A stretch of DNA of 64,000 nucleotides from positions 434,001-498,000 of the forward strand of contig CAVOZC010000001.1 in the NCBI GenBank assembly GCA_963700865.1, in the 5' to 3' direction. The number at the start of each line of letters is the position of its first letter. The first letter of the stretch is position 1. A program made the translations under genes and the position numbers. The DNA comes from CAVOGJ01 sp963700865. Its GTDB lineage: Bacteria; Planctomycetota; Planctomycetia; Pirellulales; Pirellulaceae. The notes beneath the pieces are model-generated. The model ran no database searches. It saw nothing but the letters and a program-made list of their open reading frames with translations, and was not told the DNA's origin. Shown one piece after another: positions 38,454 through 48,208 of the stretch.

Positions 38454-40697
38454 TGAGCCGTTTATGGGCGTCGTTTGTAGCGGTGATGGTCCTGTCGTTT
38501 TTGGTCCTTGGCTGGATCGGCACTCGCATCTATCAAGAGATGCCCCCCATTCCAGAAAAAGTGGTCACGACCGACGGGCAGACGCTCATCCGCGGCGGCG
38601 AAATCTCAGCCGGTCAGAATGTGTGGCAATCTCTAGGCGGCATGGAAGTCGGTTCTATCTGGGGACATGGTAGTTATGTCGCACCTGACTGGACTGCCGA
38701 CTGGTTGCACCGAGAGTCCCTTTTCATTCTTGATCGTTGGGCGGAAACGGAACACGGCCAAAAGTTTGCTGGTCTGGACAATGAACAACAGGCCCAACTG
38801 GTTGCTCGCCTCACCAGCCTGATGCACACAAATACCTTCGATTCGAACACGCAAACGCTGACCATCGATCCGATCAGAGTCGCAGCGTTTGAGTCCAACC
38901 TTGCGCACTACACGGAAGTGTTTTCCGAAGGAAACGCGGACTATGCGATCCCTGCTGGAGCAGTGTCCGATCCAGATCGACTCCGCAAGTTGTCCTCATT
39001 TTTCTTTTGGACGGCATGGGCAGCTTCCACCGACCGCCTCGACGGCACCAGCAGCTACACGAACAATTGGCCGCACGAGCCTCTCATCGGCAATCGTCCG
39101 ACGGGGGACAACATTGTCTGGACCGGCGTGAGCATCATCGTGCTGTTGGCGGGCATTTCCGCAATGGCGTGGTGGTATGCCTCCAAGCGAGGCGAAGAAG
39201 AGGAGCCAACGCCGCCAGCGTCCGATCCCCTGGCTCTCTGGGAAGCGACGCCTTCCCAGCGGGCCACGATCAAATACTTTTGGGTCGTGTCGGCGTTGAT
39301 CCTTGTGCAGATGCTCCTCGGCGTCGTGACGGCCCATTACGGCGTTGAAGGGCGACGGGTTCTATGGATTTCCACTTTCCGCTTGGCTGCCGTACAGCGT
39401 AACTCGCACATGGCATGTCCAGACCGGCCTGTTCTGGATCGCCACGGCATGGTTGGCAGCCGGTCTGTTCATCGGCCCGCTCGTAAGCGACCAAGAACCC
39501 AAGGGGCAAAGACTAGGCGTAAATGTCTTATTCGGTGCATTGCTGGTTGTGGTTATTGGATCGCTCACGGGAGAGTGGTTGAGCATCCACAATAAAATGA
39601 CGGATACCGTGTCATTCTATTTTGGGCACCAAGGTTACGAGTACATTGATCTGGGAAGAGTCTGGCAGATCGCCCTGATGGTCGGGCTACTGTTGTGGCT
39701 GGGATTGATGATTCGAGTCTTGCTTCCTGCACTTCGAAGAAAGGGCGAGACAAGACAACTGGTTGCCTTGCTGGTGGTAGCCACCGGTGCGATTGCTTTG
39801 TTCTATGGGGCTGGACTGACATGGGGCCAGCATTCGCACTTGTCGATGGTCGAATACTGGCGTTGGTGGGTCGTTCACCTGTGGGTGGAAGGATTCTTCG
39901 AGGTCTTCGCCACAACGGTCATCGCCTTCATCTTCATGCGACTCAATCTGATTCGACCAGGGATCGCGGCAGCGGCAGCCTTGCTCTCGGCCACGATTTT
40001 TCTGTCAGGCGGGATTATCGGCACCTGCCACCACTTGTACTTCTCGGGAACACCGACCGTGGCACTGGTGTGGGGATCGGTCTTCAGTGCTCTGGAAGTC
40101 GTACCGTTGGTGCTGGTCGGTTTCGATGCGACGGAAGAACTGCGTCGTTCAAGAACGTCACCGTGGGTGCGGCGTTACCAATGGCCAATCTACTTCTTCG
40201 TGGCCGTCGCCTTTTGGAACATGATCGGGGCGGGACTCTTCGGCTTCATGATCAACCCACCGATTGCCCTGTACTACATGCAAGGACTCAACACGACGCC
40301 GCTCCACGGGCACGCCGCTTTGTTTGGCGTGTACGGGATGCTCGGTATTGGCTTGATGCTGGTTTGTCTTCGAGTACTGATCCCGGGACGACGGTGGAAA
40401 GATGGCTTGCTGCGGTTCTCGTTCTGGTCGCTGAATGGTGGCTTGATGGCGATGTGCCTGTTGAGCCTGCTGCCGGTCGGGTTGCTGCAGACGAAGGCTT
40501 CCGTGGAGCACAGCTATTGGTACGCCCGCAGCAGCGAGTTCATGCAGACGGAACTGATGCAAACGCTGCGGTGGATGCGCGTGCCGGGAGATACCCTGTT
40601 CTTCCTGGGAGCGGTCGCACTTGTCGTCTTCGTGGCCGGTTTGAAGACGGGGCACTCATTCCGCACGGAAGAAAATGCGTCCGCAGAAGATGCGTAA
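38450..40697 (+). CDS. norB: Quinol-type nitric oxide reductase (NorB/NorZ), one frame break
   Basis: The fused N-terminal extension marks the quinol-oxidising class: one helix (VLSFLVLGWIGTRIYQ), a periplasmic domain with GGEISAGQNVWQSLGGMEVGSIWGHGSYVAPDW, then the 12-helix heme-copper-oxidase core. Metal-ligand histidines are visible in GQHSH, WVVHLWVEGFFEVF, GTCHHLYF and PLHGHAALFG. It reduces 2 NO to N2O in the cytoplasmic membrane. The frame moves by +1 at about 39350, where GVVTAHYGVEG must continue as DGFYGFPLSAWLPYSV; one extra C in GGGCGACGG explains it. Otherwise the protein is complete (about 750 residues). It is co-transcribed with merR upstream and a cupin 33 bp downstream, suggesting NO detoxification rather than full denitrification. 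Confidence 0.88.
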
Positions 40698-40730
40698 CAA
40701 CAATCACCTCAACACGATGTCAGGAAAAAC

Positions 40731-41063
40731 ATGATGGCCGTTCAACATGCGCAACCCGGTGAAGTCGTCGATGTCCGCCCCCTGGGAGCGGCTCTTGCTG
40801 ACACGAAAACGACGACTCTGTTCAAGACGGGAAGCGTCGAAGTCGTGCGGATGGTGATGTCAGCGGGCAAGAAAATTTCGGAACATGCAGCTCCTGGTGA
40901 GATTATCGTCCAATGCCTGGAAGGCAAAATCGCTTTTACGGCAATGGGAACGACCAACCACCTGGAAGCTGGTCAACTGCTTTATCTCGCCGCCGAGACA
41001 CCACACTCGGTGATGTGTCGGGAGGACGGATCATTCCTGTTGACGATTTTGCTGAATCGCTGA
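40731..41063 (+). CDS. Small cupin-domain protein
   Basis: This 110-residue single-domain cupin has the two conserved strands: motif 1 around ISEHAAPGEIIVQCLEGKIAF and motif 2 around LEAGQLLYLAAETPHSVMC. Metal ligands are incomplete: motif 1 retains one His and a Glu, motif 2 one His. AGGA lies before ATG 40731. It follows norB on the same strand and probably belongs to the merR-norB operon. Small cupins of this kind often accompany nitric-oxide or redox-stress genes, but no enzymatic activity can be assigned. Confidence 0.8.
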   Translation: MMAVQHAQPGEVVDVRPLGAALADTKTTTLFKTGSVEVVRMVMSAGKKISEHAAPGEIIVQCLEGKIAFTAMGTTNHLEAGQLLYLAAETPHSVMCREDGSFLLTILLNR

Positions 41064-41099
41064 TGGATAATAGAGGGAAGACACAGACCTGGCGGACAA

Positions 41100-41330
41100 T
41101 GGCATAGCACCTTCTCAACGATGGAATCCAGCCATCCTGGACCGAGGACGCGATGCACTCCGATCGCTGCTCCCATGATCTTTTCCGTCAGGTCGTCCGA
41201 CAACTTGTCTCTGTGACCTCCGTGAACTCCGTGGCTCTGTGATCTCCGTGGCTCTTCGCCTGGGTTTTGCCACGGACGCCACCGAGAACACAGAGAGAGA
41301 CGCTTGACACCCCCGTCGCGCACGTTGCCG
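41100..41330 (-). pseudogene. Second GxxExxY-type gene remnant
   Basis: The minus strand reads HGGHRDKLSDDLTEKIMGAAIGVHRVLGPGWLDSIVEKVL in one frame, matching the first ~40 residues of GxxExxY proteins, then runs into unrelated sequence. Upstream lie CTCTGTGACCTCCGTG-type repeats. It is longer than the 34640-34790 remnant but also lacks the catalytic part. The remaining DNA between the cupin gene and the tRNA holds no other gene. Confidence 0.6.
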
Positions 41331-41484
41331 CTTCCAGCGGACATTCATTCCGCCTTGCTTCGAGAGTGCGTTGGGAACGAAGAGGGCGTCCAAAATGTCC
41401 GGCCGCGAATGGCAACCAAATGCAAGAAACCCCGGGGAAAACGCGAAAAGTGCGTCTATCCCGAGGTTTCCTATCTTCCCAGAG

Positions 41485-41557
41485 TACCCCCAAGGGGAGT
41501 CGAACCCCTGTTGCCGGACTGAGAACCCGGAGTCCTAGGCCACTAGACGATGGGGGC
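41485..41557 (-). tRNA. tRNA-Glu (CTC)
   Basis: The reverse strand folds into a standard cloverleaf: acceptor GCCCCCA/TGGGGGT (first pair G-U), D arm GTCTAGTGGCCTAGGAC, anticodon stem CCGGG/TCCGG with loop TTCTCAG giving anticodon CTC, and T arm AGGGG-TTCGACT-CCCCT. CCA is not encoded. Sequence closely parallels bacterial tRNA-Glu. Confidence 0.93.
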
Positions 41558-42004
41558 TTGGTACTCGTTGGTAATCCTCAAATTTTGCGGGGATTGCCGC
41601 CGCTGTCAACGGCCCTGGCCGCTGTTTCTGCGACGTGCCGCCGAACGGAGCACCTCCATTGATGGAACGGCCACTCGCCATACGGCCCCTCCCTTCATCC
41701 CTCCCCACGACGGAAAAGCTACGATTGGGTCGCACGCGATCCCGAAACACCCGTTCCACCCCGGCTGACGACTTTTCATCACCAACAATAATCTGGTGGG
41801 CTGCGACCCAATCAACTTTTCCGGGGGGAGGGAAATCTCAAGTCTTTGCGCCGCGCTTCCCGGCGGGAGGGAAATCTTGGGCCTCGGTGTGATTCGACCA
41901 TGAGGAAGATTGTATCGCACAACGCCTCACCTCCCTGCCCGATGGGCCGCCGCGCTAACTGCGGACGGGCGTCAGGCAACATGCGCGGACCACGAAGCGA
42001 GCCG
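41558..42004. other. Intergenic region, no gene seen
   Basis: No supported coding sequence. It contains two copies of GGGAGGGAAATCT about 40 bp apart near 41825 and 41868, and lies between tRNA-Glu and the 3' end of a kinase gene. Confidence 0.5.
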
Positions 42005-43501
42005 TTACGGCTCTCGCAAACGGCGACTGAGCCGCTCTAATTCGTCAATCACCGGCTGGTCCAGAAACTCCGTCAACGTCAGGGCACTCGCCAACACATC
42101 GGCCGCCTTCTCCTTCTGACCCATCCGATCATAGGCCACGGCCTGCCAAGCCAGGCCACGCGCGCGGAGATCGTTCTGCGTCCCATCCAGCGCCGCCAAC
42201 TCCTCCAGGTACACCAGCGACTTTTCCGGCTGGTCGTGCAAAATGTACCAATATGCCAACTGCTGTTTCGCCCGTAATTGCAATAAGCGATCCTTCTCAC
42301 TCGCTTCCGCACCCAACGGAAAATCATCGAGCACGCTCCGCCAGCCCGCTTCCGTATCCGTCAACGTCGCATAGATGAATTGCGCCTCGGCCGATTCCTT
42401 GCGGGGCACCGTCGACGGGGCCTCGGCAGCCGCCAAGGGATTGACGGGCCGCGTACTCCAAGCCACCGTCGCTCCCAGGATGGCTGGCACCGCCCACAGC
42501 AACCACGGGGCCATCCGCGCCGCCCAGGACGGCTTGGCGGCCGACTGCAGCACATTGGCCAAGGCCTGCGTCTCGGCCAAGGAATGGTCATACCTTCCGC
42601 CCGACTCGAGTTCCGCCAGCGCCGCCAGTCCCGACTCCGCACGACCCGCCGCAATCGGCAATGATTCCAACTCGTCCAACAACGCCGCGGCATCCGCATA
42701 CCGCTCCTCCGGTTTCTTGGCGAGCATCCGATGCACAATCGCACACAGCTGCTCCGGAATGTCCGGACGGTCATTCCGCAAATCAGCCGGCGGTTCCCGC
42801 AAGTGCTGCAGCGCAATGCTGAGTGACGTCTCCCCCTGAAACGGCGGACGACCGGCGAGCATCTGGAACGCCGTCACCCCCAGCGAATAAATGTCGGACC
42901 GGCTATCGAGCTTCCGACCCTCGATCTGCTCGGGACTCATATAGAGCGGCGTACCCATCGTGATGCCGACCTTCGTCAGCTCCAGACCCTCCTGATCCGG
43001 TCGACTCTGACGAGCCAGTCCGAAATCGGCTACCTTCACCTGCCCGTCACTGCCCAGCAGGATATTTTCCGGCTTGATGTCCCGATGTACGATGCCACGC
43101 AGTTCGGCCTTGCGCAGGGCCGACGCGACTTGGCGGAGAATGGCCGTCGCTTGCGACGCGTCGAGCGAAATTTCCCGATCGAGCAGTTGCTTCAAGTTGC
43201 GACCCGGCACGTACTCCTGGGCAATGAACTGCCGGCCCGCGAGCGAACCGACTTCGTAGATTTGCACGATGTTGGCGTGGACCAGCGCCGCCGCCGATTG
43301 GGCCTCGTTGCGAAACCGCCGCACGTACTCCTCGTCCCGCGCCAGTTCCGCCTTGAGCAACTTGAGCGCCACCAGCCGCTGCAGCGATTGCTGCTGCGCC
43401 AGATAGACCTCGGCCATCCCGCCCTGGCCCAGTCGCCGGATGACGTGATAGTCACCGATCGATTTGCCAACCACGGCATCTTGATTCGCCAGCTCATCCA
43501 T
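42005..43501 (-). CDS. Transmembrane Ser/Thr protein kinase
   Basis: The intact 498-residue product begins with a kinase domain: RLGQGGMAEVYLA glycine loop, VALKLL lysine, HRDIKPENILL catalytic loop, DFGLA, GTPLYMSPEQ activation segment and a DIYSLGVTAFQML helix. A single membrane helix (MAPWLLWAVPAILGATVAW) follows near residue 335. The outer ~140 residues are helical and TPR-like (QLAYWYILHDQPEKSLVYLEEL ... GLAWQAVAYDRMGQKEKAADVLASAL). It is thus a receptor-type kinase with an exported repeat domain. It stands alone between non-coding DNA on both sides. Ligand and substrate are unknown. Confidence 0.9.
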   Translation of the reverse strand: MDELANQDAVVGKSIGDYHVIRRLGQGGMAEVYLAQQQSLQRLVALKLLKAELARDEEYVRRFRNEAQSAAALVHANIVQIYEVGSLAGRQFIAQEYVPGRNLKQLLDREISLDASQATAILRQVASALRKAELRGIVHRDIKPENILLGSDGQVKVADFGLARQSRPDQEGLELTKVGITMGTPLYMSPEQIEGRKLDSRSDIYSLGVTAFQMLAGRPPFQGETSLSIALQHLREPPADLRNDRPDIPEQLCAIVHRMLAKKPEERYADAAALLDELESLPIAAGRAESGLAALAELESGGRYDHSLAETQALANVLQSAAKPSWAARMAPWLLWAVPAILGATVAWSTRPVNPLAAAEAPSTVPRKESAEAQFIYATLTDTEAGWRSVLDDFPLGAEASEKDRLLQLRAKQQLAYWYILHDQPEKSLVYLEELAALDGTQNDLRARGLAWQAVAYDRMGQKEKAADVLASALTLTEFLDQPVIDELERLSRRLREP

Positions 43502-43885
43502 AACGTGTTTGATTCACTCGTGCGACGCGTCGTGATTCAGGCCGATCCGAGGCCGATCCGATCCATGTCCCGCGGCACCCCGCTGGCGCTGCCCGACACC
43601 GCATCATACCGCTGGCAAACAACCCGCGGCAAATAGCCCCGACCTGGGGCGGACTTGCGCAGACAAGGATGGACGCGTTCCCTGGCGACAGGCCGCCGCG
43701 CGGAACCGATCAGGGGACCCTCCGCCGATTGGGGGAAATCGGCTCGGCTTTCTCATTCTGACACGCTGCCTTGCTTAATCCCAGTCCCGTTCCCTGCTAC
43801 GATGGATGGACCGCAACACGCGCAAGGGTTTAGGGATTTCATGGTGGGATCGGCTGGCAGCCTGTGATTTGGACAAGGAATCGGT
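43502..43885. other. Upstream region of the kinase gene, no gene seen
   Basis: The stretch carries no supported coding sequence. It must contain the kinase promoter on the minus strand, but I see no clear -35/-10 pair. The dispersed inverted repeat begins at its right end. Confidence 0.4.
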
Positions 43886-43957
43886 CGTAGCCGAAGTCGC
43901 CAGACTTTGAACCGTGGCACCCGAGCGGCGCACCAAATTCTGGCGAATTCGGCTACG
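43886..43957. repeat. MITE-like inverted repeat, copy A
   Basis: CGTAGCCGAAGTCGCCAGA at the left end is mirrored by TCTGGCGAATTCGGCTACG at the right end, 72 bp in total. A second copy with the same ends lies at 49441-49517. No coding capacity. Confidence 0.7.
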
Positions 43958-44009
43958 GCGCCAACGGCGCGCGAAATCCTTGCGGCTACGGCGGGCGCGG
44001 CGTTCGCCT

Positions 44010-44032
44010 GGCAGGCTGGAAGCCTAACCCAC
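44010..44032. repeat. Short intergenic palindrome, GCAGGCT-type
   Basis: GCAGGCTGGAAGCCTAACCCAC is a variant of the palindrome at 29678, here 37 bp before the Rieske gene start. Confidence 0.5.
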
Positions 44033-44068
44033 GCCTGGGTCGTCATCTCAGCTGGACATCGTTCCATT

Positions 44069-44398
44069 ATGTACGTCACGATCTGCAAAGTCGGCGCGAT
44101 TCCGGAAGGCCAGGCGGCCGCCTTTCCGGTGGCAGGGCAGATCGTGGCCATCTTCCATTACGGCGGCACTTACTACGCCATCAACGATCTGTGCCCGCAT
44201 ATGGGCGCCTCGCTGGCCGAAGGACATATCGAGGGTGATCGCGTCACGTGCCCCTGGCACGCCTGGACATTTCGCGTCACGGATGGCACGTGGTGCGACA
44301 ATCCGCGGATCAAGACCGACAGCTACCCGGTTCGCGTCGTGGGGGACGACATTCAGGTCGATCTGCCGGAGCGAACGGGTGGGTCGGAAGCGACTTGA
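44069..44398 (+). CDS. Rieske [2Fe-2S] ferredoxin
   Basis: ATG 44069 gives 109 residues, the normal size of a stand-alone Rieske ferredoxin. The cluster ligands are visible as CPHMG (Cys-X-His) and CPWHAW (Cys-X-X-His), 15-16 residues apart, in the order typical of dioxygenase-type ferredoxins and NirD. The protein is soluble, without a leader. It acts as an electron carrier or small subunit, but no oxygenase or nitrite reductase gene lies next to it in this window, so the partner is unknown. Confidence 0.88.
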   Translation: MYVTICKVGAIPEGQAAAFPVAGQIVAIFHYGGTYYAINDLCPHMGASLAEGHIEGDRVTCPWHAWTFRVTDGTWCDNPRIKTDSYPVRVVGDDIQVDLPERTGGSEAT

Positions 44399-44406
44399 TT
44401 CGTCGC

Positions 44407-45374
44407 CTAACGATGCGTTGCTGGACGCATGCCAATTTCGGTCGTCGCGCCGGATACCGAGGCAAACTGCATGCGCAGCTGTGTGTTGAGCTGCTGCCGA
44501 TGCACTTTCTCGCCAATCTTCGTTTCCAACGTCATGTTCTGACTCAATTCGGTATGCGTAAAACGACCCGCAGCCGCATCGAAGTAGAGGGTACCAGCAT
44601 TCTGCTGTTCCTTGACGGCCACGTTCAGCCCCAACGCATTCGGACCTTGCCCAAACTCGACGCCCACCGCGACATCAATCCGTTCGAGCGGTTTGCCGTC
44701 CACGATTTGCGTGCCGCGATATGTGTAAGTCATATTCATGACGAGCAGCCCCACGGGACTCTTCGTTTGTGATTGGCCCTGCCAGGTGTCGCCGGGCTGG
44801 ACGGGTGCTTCGGGGAGCACCGTGGCGGCTTGATGCAGCAGCGACTTGAGTCCCTCCTTGGAAAAGACCTCGGTCAACTGCGCCCCGGCCGGTGCCTGGG
44901 CCAGCGACGCTTTCGCGGCCGGTGACAACGTGACGTCGACAATCTCGCCGCGGTTGCTCATGGTCTGCGTGAACTCGACCCCGACCAGAGGCTGGATGTT
45001 CTGAGCCAGCGTCTTGCCCAATCCGACAGGCTCGTCCTGACTGGCACTGTCGTACTGGATCGGATCGCCACCCGGGTTTTCCATATGCATCGTCAGCCGC
45101 TGGATCGATTGCGAAATATCGGCCGTCCCGTCCGCCGCGACGCCCTGCACGTTCCAGCGCAAAACCATCCCCATATTGGCGGCCGATTTGAGTTCCGTCC
45201 CCATGATGCTCGTCATGGTTTCCGTTTCTTGCGCAAGCTGACCTGCAACGATTCACCGGGCTGCAGTTTCCAGCGGAGCAGCTTTTGCTGGGCTTGCGCG
45301 GCGGAAACGCCGGTCCCGACGAGCAGCCACATGCAGACCAACCACCGCAAATTCGTTCGTAGTACCACGGACAT
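44407..45374 (-). CDS. Exported protein of unknown function (DUF6263-like), one frame break
   Basis: From ATG 45374 a signal peptide reads TNLRWLVCMWLLVGTGVSAAQAQ, then LLRWKLQPGESLQVSL. Near 45240 the frame must move by one base to continue AQETETMTSIMGTELKSAANMG; a missing C in AGCTTGCG explains it. The ORF from 45216 alone would lack the leader. The mature part contains FTQTMSNRGEIVDVTLSP and LLPEAPVQPGDTWQGQSQ-like segments typical of planctomycete exported proteins with paired domains. I infer an extracytoplasmic location; no function can be assigned. Confidence 0.7.
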
Positions 45375-45583
45375 GGCCAACCCCCCTTGTGATTCAATAA
45401 CGGCAATGGGAACGCGGTCGGGGCCTGGCTGGGTCCGTGCGATGCGTTCGTTGAGTAAAACAGGCGGGGAGTATGCCGACCGGCCCCGAACGGGTCCAGT
45501 TCAAACATGGAATCCGCTGGCACGGCAGCATTGCCGGCAACTGACGACGCAGAACGGTGGCTCAGGGCAGGTCAGCAGCCAAT

Positions 45584-45692
45584 CGTGAAACTCCCGGCGG
45601 CGAGCGACGGGCATCGGGGTCGTGCTCGCGAGATGTCGGTCGTGGCCAGATAACGTGAAACTCCCGGCGGCAAGCGTCGGGCATCGGGGTCG
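45584..45692. repeat. Two tandem 39-bp repeats
   Basis: Units at 45584-45622 and 45654-45692 (start CGTGAAACTCCCGGCGG, end GGCATCGGGGTCG) match at 37 of 39 positions, 70 bp apart. They lie in the spacer between the exported protein and the metallo-hydrolase gene. Confidence 0.8.
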
Positions 45693-45742
45693 CACGATCC
45701 TCATGCTTGGCCGCGGAGTACTTCCGGCGGATAGGCCAGGGA

Positions 45743-46441
45743 TCACGCCGTCGGAATCTCGAACGACTCGCCCGGCACCAGTACGATCGGTTCGGCCGCG
45801 GTCCGCTGTCGCACCTGCTCCGCCCAGGCCTGGGGGTCCTGGGCAATCGGTGGCCAGGTGTTGTAATGGGCGGGGGCCACCCGTTGGGGCTGCAGCCATT
45901 CAATCGCTTGCAGAGAATCCGCCGGCCCCATGGTGAACAGGTCCCCGATGGGGAGCACCGCCAGGTCGAGTGGCCCCGCGGCGGCAATCAACCGCATGTC
46001 ACTGAATAAAGCCGTATCGCAGGCAAAATAGAGCCGCTTGCCCGCCAGCGTCAGCAGAAATCCGCCAGGAGTGCCGCCATAGCTGCCATCGGGCAACTGC
46101 GAGCTATGAATGGCCTGCGTCAATTTGACGTGCCCCATCTCCAGCTCCGCGCCGCCACCGATATTCATGCCGATTGTGTTCTCCAGGCCATAGTTGGCTT
46201 GCAGCCACTGCGTCACCTCGAAATTCCCCACGACCTGCGCGGAGGTTCGCTTGGCGATTTCCGGTACGTCGGCGATGTGATCGAAATGCCCATGCGACAC
46301 GAGGATGACATCGGCCACCAGTTCGTCCGGTTTGCACGGCGCCGTTGGCGATTCGCTCAGAAAGGGATCGAGCAGGATATGGTGGTCGCCGCTACGCATC
46401 GACCAGCCTCCATGACCGAGCCAGGTGAGTTGGATGCTCAT
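45743..46441 (-). CDS. Metal-dependent hydrolase, UPF0173 / metallo-beta-lactamase fold
   Basis: The 232-residue protein carries the dinuclear-metal motif SHGHFDH (HxHxDH), an N-terminal LTWLGHGGW strand, further ligands in IHSS and YFACDTALFSDM (Asp), and AHYNTWPPI near the end. This is the compact UPF0173 layout. Such proteins hydrolyse phosphodiester or ester bonds, but the natural substrate is not established. It lies 110 bp downstream of pgi on the same strand, separated by a palindromic repeat pair. Confidence 0.88.
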   Translation of the reverse strand: MSIQLTWLGHGGWSMRSGDHHILLDPFLSESPTAPCKPDELVADVILVSHGHFDHIADVPEIAKRTSAQVVGNFEVTQWLQANYGLENTIGMNIGGGAELEMGHVKLTQAIHSSQLPDGSYGGTPGGFLLTLAGKRLYFACDTALFSDMRLIAAAGPLDLAVLPIGDLFTMGPADSLQAIEWLQPQRVAPAHYNTWPPIAQDPQAWAEQVRQRTAAEPIVLVPGESFEIPTA

Positions 46442-46460
46442 GAGATTTTCCTTTCACGCG

Positions 46461-46550
46461 TGGGACAGGCTGCCAGCTTGCAATGGCCATCCATGGAACA
46501 CGACGGGATCGTTGGTTCTGGGAGTGTCGACAGGCTGGATGCCTATCCCG
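46461..46550. repeat. Pair of GACAGGCT-type intergenic palindromes
   Basis: GGGACAGGCTGCCAGCTTGC near 46462 and GACAGGCTGGATGCCTATCC near 46529 are degenerate relatives of the palindrome at 29678, here filling the gap between pgi and the hydrolase gene. Confidence 0.45.
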
Positions 46551-46551
46551 C

Positions 46552-47976
46552 TCAGGCCAAATCGAGATAGCTCATCATGTGTTTCTTGTAGGCCTCGACG
46601 CCCGGCTGTCCATACGGATTGATACCGGTCAATCGCCCTTCGACCACCGTCGCCAGCATCAGCATCTGGAAGAGTTGGCCGAGCACGAATTCGTCGAGTC
46701 GAGGCAGGTGGATATCGGCCGTGGGTCGACCGTCGTCCCGATAGGCCTGATTGGTTCCGGCGATCGCGGCTTGCATCAGTTCGGGCATGGTTTTGCCGGC
46801 GATCTTATTCAGCTGGTCCTGATTCAGGGCGCTGGTCGTCATCTCGATGGGTGGTCGCGACCAGTGGTCGAGAATGACATTGGTCATCAGCTTGTCCCGC
46901 GCGCCTTCCTGATGCTGCTGGGCTCGGGAATGCAGATCGCGGGTGTTGACGACGGTCAGCGGGGTGGCTCCCTGCCCCTGTTTTCCCAGACTTTCGGCCA
47001 GCAACTGGTCGTACCAGAGCCCTACGGATTCGAGCGCCTTCGCCCAGACCGACATCACTCGCAGGTTGATCATCCGCCGATCCTCCAGCAAGTGGCAGAC
47101 GCCGACGTAATCGAGGACTGCGTTCGCGCCGACCGGTGCGGTGCGAAAATGTTCGTTCATGGCGACAGCGCCTTGCAGCAAGCGTCCGACGTCCAGTCCC
47201 AGCAGGGCCGCCGGCAAAAGTCCGACGGGTGAGAGGACCGAAAAGCGACCACCGACACCAGCGGGCACCTCGTAAATATCGGGGCAACCGATCGCAGTCG
47301 CCAAGTCAAACAGCTTGCCGGAGGCGCCTGTCACGGGGACGACGCGCTCCGCCAGCAAGGCTGCTTCCGACCCGCAATGATCGCGCAGTCGCTCGAGAAA
47401 GATGCGAAACGCCGCAGCCGTTTCCAGCGTACCGCCCGACTTACTGATGACCACGATGGCCCAGGCATCATCGACGCGGGCGGCGGGTGCGTCGGAGAGC
47501 AGATCCAGCAGGCCTTGCGCGGCGTCGTTGTCGACGTTGTTCCCCTCAAAATACATGCGAGGGATGCCGCCACGCGTCTCGCGCGTCAGTTCGTTGAAGT
47601 AGGGATGGCGGCAGGCCTGCATCATCGCCTGCGCCCCCATATAGGAACCGCCAATCCCAAGCACGACGACTCGGTCCACCGACCTCTGCAGTCGTTCGGC
47701 CGTCGCCAGGATGCATCCCAATTCACTTTCCGAACCCAGCCCCTCGTATTCCGCCAGTATGTTGGCCGGCATTTGAATAAAACCTGCGTCGAGCGGCTGC
47801 AATTCTGGAGGGATTTCACCTCCCGTCTCGAACAGAGGCACGTCGATTTCCAATACCTGACGCCGGGCATCGTCCAGAACCGCGGCAATCCCCTTCAGAT
47901 CCGCCGCGCGAATCCCGGTCTCCTCGATCAGGCACCCTGCATACGTATATTTGAGCAGCTCGTCTGGATTAGTCAT
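46552..47976 (-). CDS. pgi: Glucose-6-phosphate isomerase
   Basis: The 474-residue enzyme interconverts glucose 6-phosphate and fructose 6-phosphate. Sugar-phosphate-binding segments are clear: VLGIGGSYMGAQAMM and VISKSGGTLETAAAFRIF (phosphate loop), VTGASGKLF, and GVGGRFSVLSPVGLLPAALLG with the catalytic arginine. HQEGARDKLMTNV carries the ring-opening histidine. The length is that of the shorter bacterial class. A ribosome binding site GAGG precedes ATG 47976. It is divergent from a phosphoglycerate mutase gene across a 232-bp spacer, so two glycolytic genes share a regulatory region. Confidence 0.95.
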   Translation of the reverse strand: MTNPDELLKYTYAGCLIEETGIRAADLKGIAAVLDDARRQVLEIDVPLFETGGEIPPELQPLDAGFIQMPANILAEYEGLGSESELGCILATAERLQRSVDRVVVLGIGGSYMGAQAMMQACRHPYFNELTRETRGGIPRMYFEGNNVDNDAAQGLLDLLSDAPAARVDDAWAIVVISKSGGTLETAAAFRIFLERLRDHCGSEAALLAERVVPVTGASGKLFDLATAIGCPDIYEVPAGVGGRFSVLSPVGLLPAALLGLDVGRLLQGAVAMNEHFRTAPVGANAVLDYVGVCHLLEDRRMINLRVMSVWAKALESVGLWYDQLLAESLGKQGQGATPLTVVNTRDLHSRAQQHQEGARDKLMTNVILDHWSRPPIEMTTSALNQDQLNKIAGKTMPELMQAAIAGTNQAYRDDGRPTADIHLPRLDEFVLGQLFQMLMLATVVEGRLTGINPYGQPGVEAYKKHMMSYLDLA

Positions 47977-48208
47977 CGCACCTCATTCCTCTCGTGTTCG
48001 ACGCTCGGCCAAAAAGTCGGCGACAGACAACGTGCAAGCCGCGGAGAATCGCCCTGCGGGCGGCCGCGCATCACACAGCCACACCGTAATCGAGGATACA
48101 AAATGACCCCCACGCGCGAAAGCTGCCCACCATGGAAAGGAGCGCGTGAATTTCGTATACCAGCAGACGAACAGGTTTCCCAGACGAAGAAACGCCGAGG
48201 CCCGAACG

